A stretch of 64,000 nt of DNA from Pseudonocardia thermophila. Its GTDB lineage: Bacteria > Actinomycetota > Actinomycetes > Mycobacteriales > Pseudonocardiaceae. Positions 46,156-55,000 of the stretch are shown here, piece after piece. The notes beneath the pieces are model-generated. The model had not been told where the DNA came from. It searched no databases and worked only from the letters and a program-made list of their open reading frames with translations. Within the stretch, counting starts at the first letter, position 1. The number at the start of each line of letters is the position of its first letter. The stretch covers positions 124,001 through 188,000 of the forward strand of contig NZ_FRAP01000001.1 of NCBI RefSeq assembly GCF_900142365.1, written 5' to 3'. The translations under genes and the position numbers were made by a program.

Positions 46156-47138
46156 CGCGGCTCCCCCACCGTCTCCCCGACCTGCTCCAGGGCGGCCGCC
46201 GCCCGCTCGGCGACGGCCGCGGCGACCTCCGGCGGCTCGACGACGCGGACGCTCCCGCCGAGCCCGAGCACGAGCCGCACCAGCCACGCCGGGTCGGCGT
46301 AGCGCATCACCACCCGGGCCCGGGTGCCGTCCGGCGCGTGCTCGGTCACGACGTCCTCCACCGGGTAGTACTCGGCCACCCACAGCGTGTCCGGCCCCAG
46401 CTCCAGCACCGCGGAGCGGTGCTCGGCGCGCGGGGTGAACACGCCGGCGGAGATGTCGGTGTGCTCCGCGGTGGCCGGTGGCGCGCTCGGCTCGTCGAGC
46501 ACCTCGACGTCCTCGACGCGGTCCAGCCGGAACAGCCGCACGCCTTCGGCCTTCCGGCACCAGGCCTCCAGGTAGCCGCGGCCCTCCGCGAGCAGCAGCC
46601 GCATCGGGTCGACGACGCGCAGCGACACCGCGTCGCGGCCCGCCGTGTAGTAGCGGATCCGCAGGGCGCGCCCGCGCTCCAGCGCCTCCCGCACGGCCGC
46701 CGTGGCGCGTTCCTCCTCCTCGTGGTGGCCAGGGGCGTCGAAGTCGACGGCGACTCCCGCGTCGCCGACTGCCCGCTCGATCTTCGCGGTAGCCCGCCGC
46801 ACGGCCTCCGTGTCGACGACACCCGGCGCGTCGGCGAGCGTGCGCAGCGCCACGAGCAGCGCCGCCGCCTCCGCCGTGGTCAGCCGCAGTGGCCGGCGCA
46901 TCCCGGCGTCCTCGATGACGGTGACGGTGTCGCCGGAGAACTGCAGGTCGACGAGGTCACCGGGCCCGTAGCCGGGTAGCCCGCACATCCACAGCAGCTC
47001 GAGGTCGCGGCGCAGCTGGCGCTCGGTGATGCCGAAGTCGGCCGCCGCATCGGCGATCCGCACCCCCGGCCGGGCCAGCAGGTACGGGACCAGGCTCAGC
47101 AGCCGGGGCAGCCGGTCGGCCGCGGAGGTGCCGCTCAC
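46152..47138 (-). CDS. pafC: WYL-domain regulator PafC
   Basis: PafC pairs with PafB to activate the mycobacterial LexA-independent DNA-damage response. The 328-residue protein has an N-terminal winged helix (LVPYLLARPGVRIADAAADF, then ITERQLRRDLELLWMCGLPG), a WYL domain (RALRIRYYTAGRDAVSLRVV, YLEAWCRKAEGVRLFRLDRV) and a C-terminal WCX extension. GTG 47138 overlaps the pafB stop. Confidence 0.93.
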   Translation of the reverse strand: MSGTSAADRLPRLLSLVPYLLARPGVRIADAAADFGITERQLRRDLELLWMCGLPGYGPGDLVDLQFSGDTVTVIEDAGMRRPLRLTTAEAAALLVALRTLADAPGVVDTEAVRRATAKIERAVGDAGVAVDFDAPGHHEEEERATAAVREALERGRALRIRYYTAGRDAVSLRVVDPMRLLLAEGRGYLEAWCRKAEGVRLFRLDRVEDVEVLDEPSAPPATAEHTDISAGVFTPRAEHRSAVLELGPDTLWVAEYYPVEDVVTEHAPDGTRARVVMRYADPAWLVRLVLGLGGSVRVVEPPEVAAAVAERAAAALEQVGETVGEPR

Positions 47139-48151
47139 GTCGGCACCCCCGTGGGCGCGCTGCGCGACGGGGTGGCTGCGTGCGCCGCGTACGCCCCGCG
47201 CAGCCGCTCCCGCACGGCCTCGGCGAGCTCCGGCGGATCCAGCACCACGACGTCCGGGCCGTGTCCAGCGATCCAGCGGGCGAGCGTGTCGACGTGGCGC
47301 AGTTGGAGCTCCAGCTCCTCGCCCGGCCGGCCCACGTGCTCGGCGGGCCCGCGCACCGTGCCCAGTCGGCGCAGCCCGTACGCCCGGCCGGCGGCGACCC
47401 ACAGCCGGGCCGTGCGCTGCTCGCCGGGCCCCGGGTCGACGCTGCGCCGCACCAGCTCGACCAGATCGACGTCCGCGGGCACCTCGACCGCACCCTCCGG
47501 CCCGACGGTCTGCACCGGGCCGACGATCCGGGAGAGCCGGAACGAGCGGGGCGCCTGCCGGTCGCGGTCGAACCCGACCAGGTACCAGCGCCCGCGCAGC
47601 GACACCACGCCCCACGGCTCGACCGTGCGGCGCACCACCTCACCGGCCGGGCCACCGCGCCGGTGGTCGAACGTGACCGCGCGTCCGGCCTGCACCGCGG
47701 CCAGCAGCGGCGCGAACGCCGGGTCCGCACCACCGGCGCGGGGCTGCACGCGGCCCTGGTCCTCATCCACCTCCACGCCCGCCGCGCGCAGCTTCACCAG
47801 CGCGCCGTGCGCGGCCCCGGCCAGCTCAGGGGTCTCCCACAGCCGCGACGCCAGCGCGACCGCGGTGGCCTCGTCCGGGGCGAGATCGATCTCCCCCAGC
47901 TCGTAGTCCGACCGCGCGATGCGGTAGCCGTCCACCGTGTCGAACGGGCTCATCCGGCCCGTCTCCAGCGGCACCCCCAGCTCACGCAGCTCGTTCTTGT
48001 CCCGCTCGAACATGCGGAAGAACGCCTCGTCGCTGGGCGCGTCGGCGTAGCCCGGGACGATGCCGCGGATCCGCTCGGCCGTCAGGTACTGGCGGGTGGA
48101 CAGCAGGCACAGCACCAGGTTCACCAGCCGCTCGGCGCGTGCGGAGGACAC
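47135..48151 (-). CDS. pafB: WYL-domain regulator PafB
   Basis: PafB forms the PafBC transcription factor with PafC; single-stranded DNA has been implicated in its activation. The 338-residue protein has an N-terminal helix-turn-helix (ERLVNLVLCLLSTRQYLTAE, MFERDKNELRELGVPLET), a WYL domain (VTFDHRRGG, VEPWGVVSLRGRWYLVGFD, RSFRLSRI) and a WCX-type C-terminus. It is the first gene of pafB-pafC and is separated from pafA by a small plus-strand gene, so it needs its own promoter here. Confidence 0.92.
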   Translation of the reverse strand: MSSARAERLVNLVLCLLSTRQYLTAERIRGIVPGYADAPSDEAFFRMFERDKNELRELGVPLETGRMSPFDTVDGYRIARSDYELGEIDLAPDEATAVALASRLWETPELAGAAHGALVKLRAAGVEVDEDQGRVQPRAGGADPAFAPLLAAVQAGRAVTFDHRRGGPAGEVVRRTVEPWGVVSLRGRWYLVGFDRDRQAPRSFRLSRIVGPVQTVGPEGAVEVPADVDLVELVRRSVDPGPGEQRTARLWVAAGRAYGLRRLGTVRGPAEHVGRPGEELELQLRHVDTLARWIAGHGPDVVVLDPPELAEAVRERLRGAYAAHAATPSRSAPTGVPT

Positions 48152-48236
48152 CCCGGCATCGTAGAACCAGGCAGGCGTCTCACAGTGCTACACCCGCGGG
48201 GTTGACCCGGGCCGACGAGCCCACCAGGTTGGGTCC

Positions 48237-48482
48237 ATGGACGAGCCGGTCGAGACGTTCAACCCGTGGACCGTCGTGAACCTGGTGTTCCACCACCTCG
48301 CCGAGAACGGCCTGCACCCGGTCCTCGGGGAGGCCGGTGACCCGGCCGTCCCCGCCGCCGCGCTGCTGCGGGCCCTGGGGATCGAACCCGGCCGCAACGA
48401 CGAGACGGTCACCTCGGCCCGGGTCCAGGACGATCTCGCCCGGATCCGCGAGCGGATGTTCAGCGAGGGCCGCGAAGACTGA
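48237..48482 (+). CDS. Small conserved-looking protein, function unknown
   Basis: The 81-residue soluble product (NPWTVVNLVFHHLAENGLHP, then AALLRALGIEP and DDLARIRERMF) looks like a compact helical domain. ATG 48237 is clear and third-position GC is high. I do not recognise the family. It sits on the plus strand between pafB and pafA, divergent from pafB and convergent with pafA. Confidence 0.6.
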   Translation: MDEPVETFNPWTVVNLVFHHLAENGLHPVLGEAGDPAVPAAALLRALGIEPGRNDETVTSARVQDDLARIRERMFSEGRED

Positions 48483-48503
48483 GCCGAGCCCCGCGCCGCG
48501 CCG

Positions 48504-49865
48504 TCACAGCGAGGCGATCAGCCGGTCCACCCGCTCGTCCAGGGACCGGAACGGGTCCTTGCACAGCACGGTGCGCTGCGCCTGGTCGTTCAGCTTCAGG
48601 TGCACCCAGTCGACGGTGAAGTCACGGCCCGCGGCCTGGGCCGCGGCGATGAAGTCGCCGCGCAGCTTCGCCCGCGTCGTCTGCGGCGGGGTGTCCTTGG
48701 CCGCCTCGATCTCCCCGTCGTCGGTGACCCGGTCGACCATGCCCTTGCGCTGCAGCAGGTCGAACAGGCCCCGGCCGCGGCGGATGTCGTGGTAGGCCAG
48801 GTCGAGCTGCGCGATGCGCGGGCTGGCCAGGTCGAGGTCGTGGCGCAGCTGGTAGCGCTCCAGCAGGCGGCGCTTGATCGCCCAGTCGATCTCCCGGTCG
48901 ATCAGCGACAGGTCCTGCCGCTCGACGGCGTCCAGCGTGCGGCCCCACAGCTCGACGACCCGCTCGATGGTCGGGTCGGCGCTGCCCCGCGCGGCCACGT
49001 GCTCGACGGCGCGCGCGTGGTACTCGCGCTGGATGTCCAGCGCGCTCGCCTCGCGCCCGCCCGCCAGGCGCACGGTCCGCCGCCCGGTCAGGTCGTGGCT
49101 GATCTCGCGGATGGCGCGGATCGGGTTGTCGAGGGTGAAGTCGCGGAACTGCACCCCCGCCTCGATCATCTCCAGCACCAGCGTCGCCGAGCCCACCTTC
49201 AGCAGGGTGGTGACCTCGGACATGTTCGAGTCGCCGACGATGACGTGGAGCCTGCGGTAGCGCTCGGCGTCGGCGTGCGGCTCGTCGCGGGTGTTGATGA
49301 TCGGGCGCGAGCGGGTGGTGGCGCTGGAGACGCCCTCCCAGATGTGCTCGGCCCGCTGCGACAGGCAGTACACGGCCCCGCGCGGGGTCTGCAGCACCTT
49401 CCCGGCGCCGCAGATCAGCTGGCGGGTCACGAGGAACGGCAGCAGCACCTCGGCGATGCGGCTGAACTCCCCGGCCCGGGCCACGAGGTAGTTCTCGTGG
49501 CAGCCGTAGGAGTTGCCCGCCGAGTCGGTGTTGTTCTTGAACAGGTAGATGTCGCCGCCGATGCCCTCGTCCACGAGCCGGCGCTCGGCGTCGACGAGCA
49601 GGTCCTCCAGGATCCGCTCGCCCGCCTTGTCGTGGGCGACGAGCTGCTCGAGCGAGTCGCACTCCGCGGTGGCGTACTCGGGGTGGCTGCCGACGTCGAG
49701 GTAGAGCCGGGCGCCGTTGCGCAGGAAGACGTTGGACGACCGGCCCCAGGAGACCACCCGCCGGAACAGGTACCGCGCGACCTCGTCCGGCGAGAGCCGG
49801 CGCTGGCCGTGGAAGGTGCAGGTGACCCCGAACTCGGTCTCCACACCGTAGATCCGCCGCTGCAT
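48504..49865 (-). CDS. pafA: Pup-protein ligase PafA
   Basis: PafA uses ATP to join the C-terminal Glu of Pup to target lysines. The 453-residue protein is a carboxylate-amine ligase: [14 protein letters not shown] (nucleotide-site Glu), [20 protein letters not shown] (catalytic Asp), [40 protein letters not shown] and [18 protein letters not shown]. Length matches the family. A five-residue acidic C-terminus is absent; it ends LIASL. Confidence 0.96.
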   Translation of the reverse strand: MQRRIYGVETEFGVTCTFHGQRRLSPDEVARYLFRRVVSWGRSSNVFLRNGARLYLDVGSHPEYATAECDSLEQLVAHDKAGERILEDLLVDAERRLVDEGIGGDIYLFKNNTDSAGNSYGCHENYLVARAGEFSRIAEVLLPFLVTRQLICGAGKVLQTPRGAVYCLSQRAEHIWEGVSSATTRSRPIINTRDEPHADAERYRRLHVIVGDSNMSEVTTLLKVGSATLVLEMIEAGVQFRDFTLDNPIRAIREISHDLTGRRTVRLAGGREASALDIQREYHARAVEHVAARGSADPTIERVVELWGRTLDAVERQDLSLIDREIDWAIKRRLLERYQLRHDLDLASPRIAQLDLAYHDIRRGRGLFDLLQRKGMVDRVTDDGEIEAAKDTPPQTTRAKLRGDFIAAAQAAGRDFTVDWVHLKLNDQAQRTVLCKDPFRSLDERVDRLIASL

Positions 49866-49953
49866 CTACCCAGCCTATGCGGATTCCACCACCGATTGTC
49901 ACGTCCAACCGACGCGTTTCGCGCGCGTCCGGTCACACGCGGTGGGTGCGCCC

Positions 49954-50796
49954 CTACAGCAGACCCACCTCGGCCAGGCGCTCCTCGGCGATGTCGAGGA
50001 CCTCCTCCTCGTCGCGGCCGGCCGCCTGCGCCTCCTGCCATATCCGCGCGTAGGTGTCCACGGCCTGCTCGTAGCGCTGCACCCAGCGGTCGGCGTCGAT
50101 GCGCCAGTAGCCGAGCACACCGTAGGCGCCGGGCGGCAGGCCCAGCTCGTGGCGCAGCATCCGGCGCACCGCCCGGGTCGCGGCCGCTTCCCCCGCCGCG
50201 TAGACGTACCCCGGCCCGTCGGGCAGGTCGGCGAGCAGGCCACGGGCGGCCTCGGCCAGCGTGCTGCCCGCGGCGAGCCGCGGGTTGTGCACCCAGGTGA
50301 CGTCGGCGCCGGGCAGGTCCCGCTCGTCGGCGGGCTCCGGCACCTCCACGAGCGCGGCCGTGCGCACCCCGGCCGGGGTCTCCGCGACGATGCGGCTGAT
50401 CGCCGGCAGCGCCGCCAGGTCGCCGAGCAGGATCTGCCAGGTCGCGTCCGCGGGGCGGCGGAACCAGCATCCCTGGCACGACACGCCGAGCCGGTCGCCG
50501 ACGCGGGCCCGGCGCGCCCAGGACGCCCCGACGCCGCCCTCGTGGGTCACCAGCTCGACGACGAGCCGGCCCTCGTTCCGGCCGCAGATCGTGTACCAGC
50601 GCCCGCGTGGATCGCGCTCGCCGTCGTCCAGGGGCACGTGCAGCACCACGGCTTCGTCGGGCCCGCCCATCGGTGTGAACCGGGCGAGATCGGCACCGTC
50701 GAGCTCGATCCGCACCAGGTTCGGCGACACCGGCGCGACCGTCGTCACCACCAACTCCAACGGGTCGTCCAGTATCCGCTTGCCGTTGTCGCCCAC
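49954..50796 (-). CDS. Siderophore-interacting (ViuB-like) ferric reductase
   Basis: SIP proteins are FAD- and NAD(P)H-dependent reductases that release iron from imported siderophores. The 280-residue protein has an FAD-binding barrel (GRWYTICGRNEGRLVVELVT; VGASWARRARVGDRLGVSCQ), LLGDLAALPAISRIV, YVYAAGEAAATRAVRRMLR and the SIP-type end AYGVLGYWRIDADR. GTG 50796 has GAGGAG 6 bp upstream. An IdeR/DtxR-type iron box lies 17 bp upstream, fitting iron repression. Confidence 0.88.
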   Translation of the reverse strand: MGDNGKRILDDPLELVVTTVAPVSPNLVRIELDGADLARFTPMGGPDEAVVLHVPLDDGERDPRGRWYTICGRNEGRLVVELVTHEGGVGASWARRARVGDRLGVSCQGCWFRRPADATWQILLGDLAALPAISRIVAETPAGVRTAALVEVPEPADERDLPGADVTWVHNPRLAAGSTLAEAARGLLADLPDGPGYVYAAGEAAATRAVRRMLRHELGLPPGAYGVLGYWRIDADRWVQRYEQAVDTYARIWQEAQAAGRDEEEVLDIAEERLAEVGLL

Positions 50797-50812
50797 CACA
50801 CGCTCCTCGATC

Positions 50813-50831
50813 TCAGGTGAGGCAACCCTAA
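50813..50831 (-). promoter_or_regulatory. IdeR/DtxR-type iron box
   Basis: On the minus strand TTAGGGTTGCCTCACCTGA (complement of 50813-50831) matches 15 of 19 positions of the actinobacterial iron box TTAGGTTAGGCTCACCTAA. It is 17 bp from the SIP gene start and 54 bp from the divergent PAP2/kinase gene, so it could control either or both. Confidence 0.65.
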
Positions 50832-50884
50832 CCGATTGATCGCGGTTCCGGCAGCGAGTGCGGACCGTCCCGTAGGGTCGGACC

Positions 50885-52444
50885 GTGCTCTCCAGGCCGC
50901 GGCGCGCAGCCGGAAAGGTCCACACCCACGTCAACGAGGTCGACCGGGCGATCGCGCACGCGGTCTCCTCGCTCCCGCCGACCCGCTTCGACGCGGCGAT
51001 GAAGACGGTCTCGGCCGCAGCGAACCACAGCCTGCTCTGGTTCACCGTCGCCGCCCTGCTCGCCTGCCGCCGCGGCGCGCTGCGCAAGGCCGCGCTGCGC
51101 GGCATCGCCGCCATCGCCGGGTCGAGCATCCTCGCCAACGGCGTGCTCAAGCGGCTGCTGCCGCGCCGTCGTCCGGCTGCGGCCGAGCTGCCCGGCTACC
51201 GCACCCTGTCGAACCCGCCCACGTCGTCGTCGTTCCCGTCCGGCCACGCCGCCTCCGCCGCGGCGTTCGCCGCCGCGGTGGCCCTGGAGAGCCCGCGCAC
51301 GGGGCTGGCGATCGCCCCGCTGGCCGCCGCCGTGGCCTACTCCCGTGTCCACACCGGGGTGCACTGGGCCTCGGACGTCGCCGCGGGCGCGGCCGTCGGC
51401 GCCGGGGTCGCGCTGGCGACGCAGCGCTGGTGGCCGGTGCGCCCCACCGACGAGGCCCGGGCCCGCCCGATCGACGCCGCGCCGGAGCTGCCCCGCGGCA
51501 AGGGCCTCGTGCTGATCTCCAACCAGCGCTCCGGCGATCCGGACGCCGATCCCGCCGACGAGATCGAGCAGGCGTTCCCGGACGCGGTCGTCGTGCGGGC
51601 CGTGCCGGACCGCGATCTCGACGAACAGCTCGACGAGGCGGTCGCCGCGCACGAGGACACGGTCCTCGCCGTCGGGGTCGCCGGCGGGGACGGTTCGGTG
51701 GCCGCGGCCGCCGCCGTGGCCGGGCGCCGCGGCCTGCCGCTCGTGGTGGTGCCGATGGGCACGCTCAACCACTTCGCCCGCGACGTCGGCGTCTACGACC
51801 TGCAGGAGGCCGTCGACGCCGGTGGGGCCGGGCAGGCCGTGGCGGTCGATCTCGGTCTGGTGGACGTGCACCCGCCGCGGGGCGCGGGTGAGCCCGACGC
51901 CGTCGTGCGCACCCGGGTGTTCATCAACACCGCGAGCCTGGGCTCCTACCCGGAGCTGGTGCGGCTGCGCGAGCGCTGGCAGCCGCGGCTGGGCAAGTGG
52001 CCGGCGTTCGCCCTCGCCCTCGCCGTGGTGCTGCGCCGCTCGGAGCCGGTGCGGGTGTGCATCGACGGCCGCTGGCAGACCGTGTGGTTCCTGTTCATCG
52101 GCAACAACCCCTACTACCCGCGCGGGTTCGTGCCGGCCTGGCGGCCGTCCCTCGACACCGGCCTGCTCGACGCCCGCTGGCTGCGGGCCGACGTGCCGTT
52201 CTCCCGGCTCCGCGCGGTCGTCGGGCTGGCACTGGGCGCGCTCGGCCGCAGCCGCGTCTACGTGCAGCGCGAGGCCCCGTCGTTCGACGTGGAGCTGGAG
52301 GTGCCCGGCATGCTCGCCACCGACGGCGAGGTCGTGGAGGAGTCGGGGCGGTTCACCTTCCGCGTCGCGCCCGAGCCGATCCCGGTCTACCGCCGCGACG
52401 AGGACCGCTGGACCGGGCGCGACCGGCCGTACCTGCGGGCGTGA
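50885..52444 (+). CDS. PAP2 phosphatase fused to diacylglycerol/sphingosine kinase domain
   Basis: The 519-residue protein has an N-terminal PAP2 lipid phosphatase domain (about 1-190): KRLLPRRRP, PPTSSSFPSGHAASAAAF and YSRVHTGVHWASDVAAG carry the three acid-phosphatase motifs, amid hydrophobic helices. The C-terminal part (about 200-505) is a diacylglycerol kinase-like domain: VGVAGGDGSVAAAA (nucleotide loop), VVVPMGTLNHFARDVG and DTGLLDARWL. Opposing phosphatase and kinase activities in one chain suggest lipid phosphate recycling. Such fusions are known in actinobacteria. GTG start at 50885. Confidence 0.88.
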   Translation: MLSRPRRAAGKVHTHVNEVDRAIAHAVSSLPPTRFDAAMKTVSAAANHSLLWFTVAALLACRRGALRKAALRGIAAIAGSSILANGVLKRLLPRRRPAAAELPGYRTLSNPPTSSSFPSGHAASAAAFAAAVALESPRTGLAIAPLAAAVAYSRVHTGVHWASDVAAGAAVGAGVALATQRWWPVRPTDEARARPIDAAPELPRGKGLVLISNQRSGDPDADPADEIEQAFPDAVVVRAVPDRDLDEQLDEAVAAHEDTVLAVGVAGGDGSVAAAAAVAGRRGLPLVVVPMGTLNHFARDVGVYDLQEAVDAGGAGQAVAVDLGLVDVHPPRGAGEPDAVVRTRVFINTASLGSYPELVRLRERWQPRLGKWPAFALALAVVLRRSEPVRVCIDGRWQTVWFLFIGNNPYYPRGFVPAWRPSLDTGLLDARWLRADVPFSRLRAVVGLALGALGRSRVYVQREAPSFDVELEVPGMLATDGEVVEESGRFTFRVAPEPIPVYRRDEDRWTGRDRPYLRA

Positions 52445-52460
52445 GCGGTGCGCGAGCGGG

Positions 52461-52862
52461 TCACGGCGGCGGGTGCCCCGGGGCGTACTGCCACGTGATC
52501 CACCGGCAGATCGCCGCCACCACGTAGGTCCGCTCGGCCGGGTCGAGGGGGCGGCCGGCCGGGATGCCGTGCCAGCGCTGCAGGCAGGCGCGGCAGCAGG
52601 TCGCGGTGGCGTGCTGGGCGACGAACACGGGATGGCCGCGGTAGGGCGTCTGCTTGCCGTCGTTGCGCGGCTGCGCCGGGGCCAACCGGTCGCCGATCAG
52701 CTCCTCGGCGTGCCGGCGGACAGTGGCGATGCCGCGCAGGTCGACGATCGCCCGGTCGCGGCCGCGCAGCCGGAACCTCGCGCGGAACGGGTGCTGCCCG
52801 ATGCGCCGCAGCCGAACGGCCAGCTCGTCCTCCGCCTCCGGCACCGTGCCGTCAGACACCAT
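52461..52862 (-). CDS. DUF4186 family protein
   Basis: The 133-residue protein fits the DUF4186 family: a short N-terminal beta region (FRARFRLRGRDRAIVDLRGI), then VFVAQHATATCCRACLQRWH with His and three Cys that look metal-binding, then PAERTYVVAAICRWI. The function is unknown. ATG 52862 is chosen; the open frame continues upstream across the prcA terminator, which cannot be coding. It lies downstream of prcA. Confidence 0.78.
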   Translation of the reverse strand: MVSDGTVPEAEDELAVRLRRIGQHPFRARFRLRGRDRAIVDLRGIATVRRHAEELIGDRLAPAQPRNDGKQTPYRGHPVFVAQHATATCCRACLQRWHGIPAGRPLDPAERTYVVAAICRWITWQYAPGHPPP

Positions 52863-52871
52863 CCCATGACA

Positions 52872-52908
52872 CCACCGCCCCGCCCGCGGAGTGCGGACGG
52901 GGCGGTGG
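52872..52908 (-). terminator. Terminator after the proteasome operon
   Basis: CCACCGCCCCG at 52872-52882 pairs with CGGGGCGGTGG at 52898-52908, and CCGC/GCGG extends the stem inside. It begins 13 bp after the prcA stop. Confidence 0.7.
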
Positions 52909-52920
52909 GTGAGTCGCAGG

Positions 52921-53706
52921 TCAGCTCTCGGTGGCACCGGCGCCCGCCGGGCTCTCGTCGCCGCCGACGGCGTCGGGGCCCGGGGGGACGTCGACGTTCC
53001 GGTTGGCCTCGGGGAGCAGGTTGCGCAGCGTCTCGCCCTGGATGCGGCGGAACGTGCGGCGCTCGCGGGTGCGGTCCAGGACCGCCACCTCGAGCGCGGT
53101 GACGCCGAGCGGGGTCGGCGTGCCGTTGCCGGGCGCGGTGCCCGCCTGCAGCGCCTCCACCGCCACGGCGAGCGCCGCCTCCAGGTCGAGCCCGGTCGTG
53201 TAGGTCTCCTTGAGCTTGGAGCTGATCGGCTCCGTGGTGCCGCCCATCACCACGAACTGCGGCTCGTCGGTGATCGAGCCGTCGTAGGTGATGCGGTAGA
53301 GCTGGTCACCCTCCGGTGTGAGGCCGACGCCTGCCACGCACAGCTCCACCTCGTACGGCTTCTGCTGCTCCACGAACGACGCGCCCAGCACCTGCGCGTA
53401 CATGTTCGCGAGCATCCGGGCGGTGACGTCGCGGCGGTCGTAGGCGTACCCGCGGAAGTCGGCGGCGCGGATACCGGCGGTGCGCAGGGCGTCGAACTCG
53501 TTGTAGCGCCCGACCGCGGCGAAGCCGATGCGGTCGTAGATCTCGGAGATCTTGTTGAGCGCCTTCGAGCGGTTCTCCGCCACGAACAGCACGCCACCGG
53601 TGAACGTCAGGATCGCGACGCTGCGGCCCCGGGCGATGCCCTTGCGGGCCAGCTCCGAACGGTCGCGCAGGAGCTGGTCGACCGAGGAGTAGAACGGCAT
53701 CGTCAT
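52921..53706 (-). CDS. prcA: 20S proteasome alpha subunit
   Basis: PrcA forms the outer rings of the core proteasome and gates entry. The 261-residue protein has [20 protein letters not shown] (gating N-terminus), [40 protein letters not shown] and [16 protein letters not shown]. The last 30 residues are Pro/Gly/Glu-rich and disordered. It begins 4 bp after the prcB stop, and the subunits should be made in equal amounts. Confidence 0.96.
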   Translation of the reverse strand: MTMPFYSSVDQLLRDRSELARKGIARGRSVAILTFTGGVLFVAENRSKALNKISEIYDRIGFAAVGRYNEFDALRTAGIRAADFRGYAYDRRDVTARMLANMYAQVLGASFVEQQKPYEVELCVAGVGLTPEGDQLYRITYDGSITDEPQFVVMGGTTEPISSKLKETYTTGLDLEAALAVAVEALQAGTAPGNGTPTPLGVTALEVAVLDRTRERRTFRRIQGETLRNLLPEANRNVDVPPGPDAVGGDESPAGAGATES

Positions 53707-53709
53707 GGC

Positions 53710-54570
53710 TCAGGCCTCCGCGGTTCCGGTGCTCGGGCTCTGCGTCCGCTCGGCCACGATGTCGCGCACGATCGCCTCGATCTCCGAGGTGGGCCGCTTC
53801 GCCGCGCCCTCGGCCCCGGTGATGCTCACCACGGTCGGGTAGAGCCCCCGCGTGAGGTCGGGCAGGCCGGTGGCGGTGTCGTCGTCGGCCGCGTCGTAGA
53901 GGGCCGCCAGGGCCGTGCGGATCGCCGCGGCCTGGTCGGCGTTCGGGTCGTAGGTCTTCTTCAGCGCCGACTTCGCGAAGACCGATCCCGACCCGACCGC
54001 GTTGTAGCCGAGGTGCTCGTCGTAGCGGCCGCCGGTGGCGTCGTAGTTGACGATCCGCCCGCCGCCCGCCTCGGGGTCGTAGCCGACGAACAGCGGGACC
54101 ACCACGAAGCCCTGCATGGCCGCGCCGAGGTTGGCCGCGACCGACTGGGCCAGCTTGTTGGCCTTGCCGTCGAACGACAGCGAGACGCCCTCGAGCTTCT
54201 CGTAGTGCTCCAGGTCGGCCGAGTACAACCGGATCATCTGGAGGGCCACGCCGGCCGACCCCGCGATCCCGACGGCCGAGTACGAGTCGGTGATGAAGAT
54301 CTTCTCGATGTCGCGCTGGGCGATGACGTTCCCCGAGGTCGCCCGCCGGTCGCCCGCGATCACCACGCCGTCGCGGAAGGTCAGCGCGACGATCGTGGTG
54401 CCGTGGGGGACGTCGAGCCCACCGGCCGCGGCCCCGGACGCCGCGGGCGCGGCAGCGGGGGTGGGCAGCAGGTGCGGCGCGTGGGAGCTGACGAAGTCGG
54501 TGAACGACATGGGTCCGGGCGCGAGGTACGCACCGAGACCTGGGGCAGTGACCGGGGGCCGGAACTCCAT
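53710..54570 (-). CDS. prcB: 20S proteasome beta subunit (proteolytic)
   Basis: PrcB carries the proteolytic N-terminal threonine. The 286-residue precursor has an Ala/Pro-rich propeptide of 57 residues; autocleavage at HG|TTIVALTF exposes Thr58. Further motifs are DRRATSGNVIAQRDIEKIF (catalytic Lys), GIAGSAGVALQMI and GSGSVFAKSALKK. ATG 54570 gives a propeptide of normal length. A strong hairpin lies 29 bp before its start. Confidence 0.96.
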   Translation of the reverse strand: MEFRPPVTAPGLGAYLAPGPMSFTDFVSSHAPHLLPTPAAAPAASGAAAGGLDVPHGTTIVALTFRDGVVIAGDRRATSGNVIAQRDIEKIFITDSYSAVGIAGSAGVALQMIRLYSADLEHYEKLEGVSLSFDGKANKLAQSVAANLGAAMQGFVVVPLFVGYDPEAGGGRIVNYDATGGRYDEHLGYNAVGSGSVFAKSALKKTYDPNADQAAAIRTALAALYDAADDDTATGLPDLTRGLYPTVVSITGAEGAAKRPTSEIEAIVRDIVAERTQSPSTGTAEA

Positions 54571-54598
54571 GCTCAGGGCGTGCCTCTCCTTCGTGCCG

Positions 54599-54625
54599 GC
54601 GCGCACGCCGTCACGGCGTGCGCGC
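54599..54625 (-). promoter_or_regulatory. 12-bp perfect hairpin between pup and prcB
   Basis: GCGCGCACGCCG at 54599-54610 and CGGCGTGCGCGC at 54614-54625 form a perfect stem with a 3-nt loop. In the minus-strand message it falls 34 nt after the pup stop and 28 nt before prcB. It may be a partial terminator or RNA processing block that leaves more pup than prcBA message. Confidence 0.6.
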
Positions 54626-54659
54626 ACCAGGTCGTGATCTCGTCGTGCAGGAGAGGAAG

Positions 54660-54857
54660 TTACTCCCCGCCCTTCTGGACGTACGCACGGACGAAGTCTT
54701 CCGCGTTCTCCTCGAGGACGTCGTCGATCTCGTCGAGGATCGTGTCCACGTCCTCGCCGAGCTTCTCGCGACGCTCCTGGCCGGCGGCGGCGCTGTCGGA
54801 ACCGGTCTCGTCGTCGCCGCCACCGCCGCCCTGACGCTTGGTCTGTTCCTGCGACAT
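54660..54857 (-). CDS. pup: Prokaryotic ubiquitin-like protein Pup (Glu-ending)
   Basis: Pup is the disordered tag joined to proteasome substrates. The 65-residue protein has a Gly/Gln-rich start (SQEQTKRQGGGGG), an acidic helical stretch that binds Mpa (LGEDVDTILDEIDDVLEENA), EDFVRAYVQ and the terminal Gly-Gly-Glu. The last codon is GAG, so Pup is ligation-ready without deamidation, unlike mycobacterial GGQ Pup. ATG 54857 has GGAGGAGGT upstream. Confidence 0.96.
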   Translation of the reverse strand: MSQEQTKRQGGGGGDDETGSDSAAAGQERREKLGEDVDTILDEIDDVLEENAEDFVRAYVQKGGE

Positions 54858-55000
54858 GTGAAGTACCTCCTCCTCCCGGACACCTGTCGCCGCACGTGCC
54901 CGTTGAGGAAACAGTAACCCAGCACGCCGACGACACGCCCGTGATCGGGACGCGGTGCACCCCTCGTCCGCGGTGTTCGCAGCCGGCCAACCGGCGCCGC

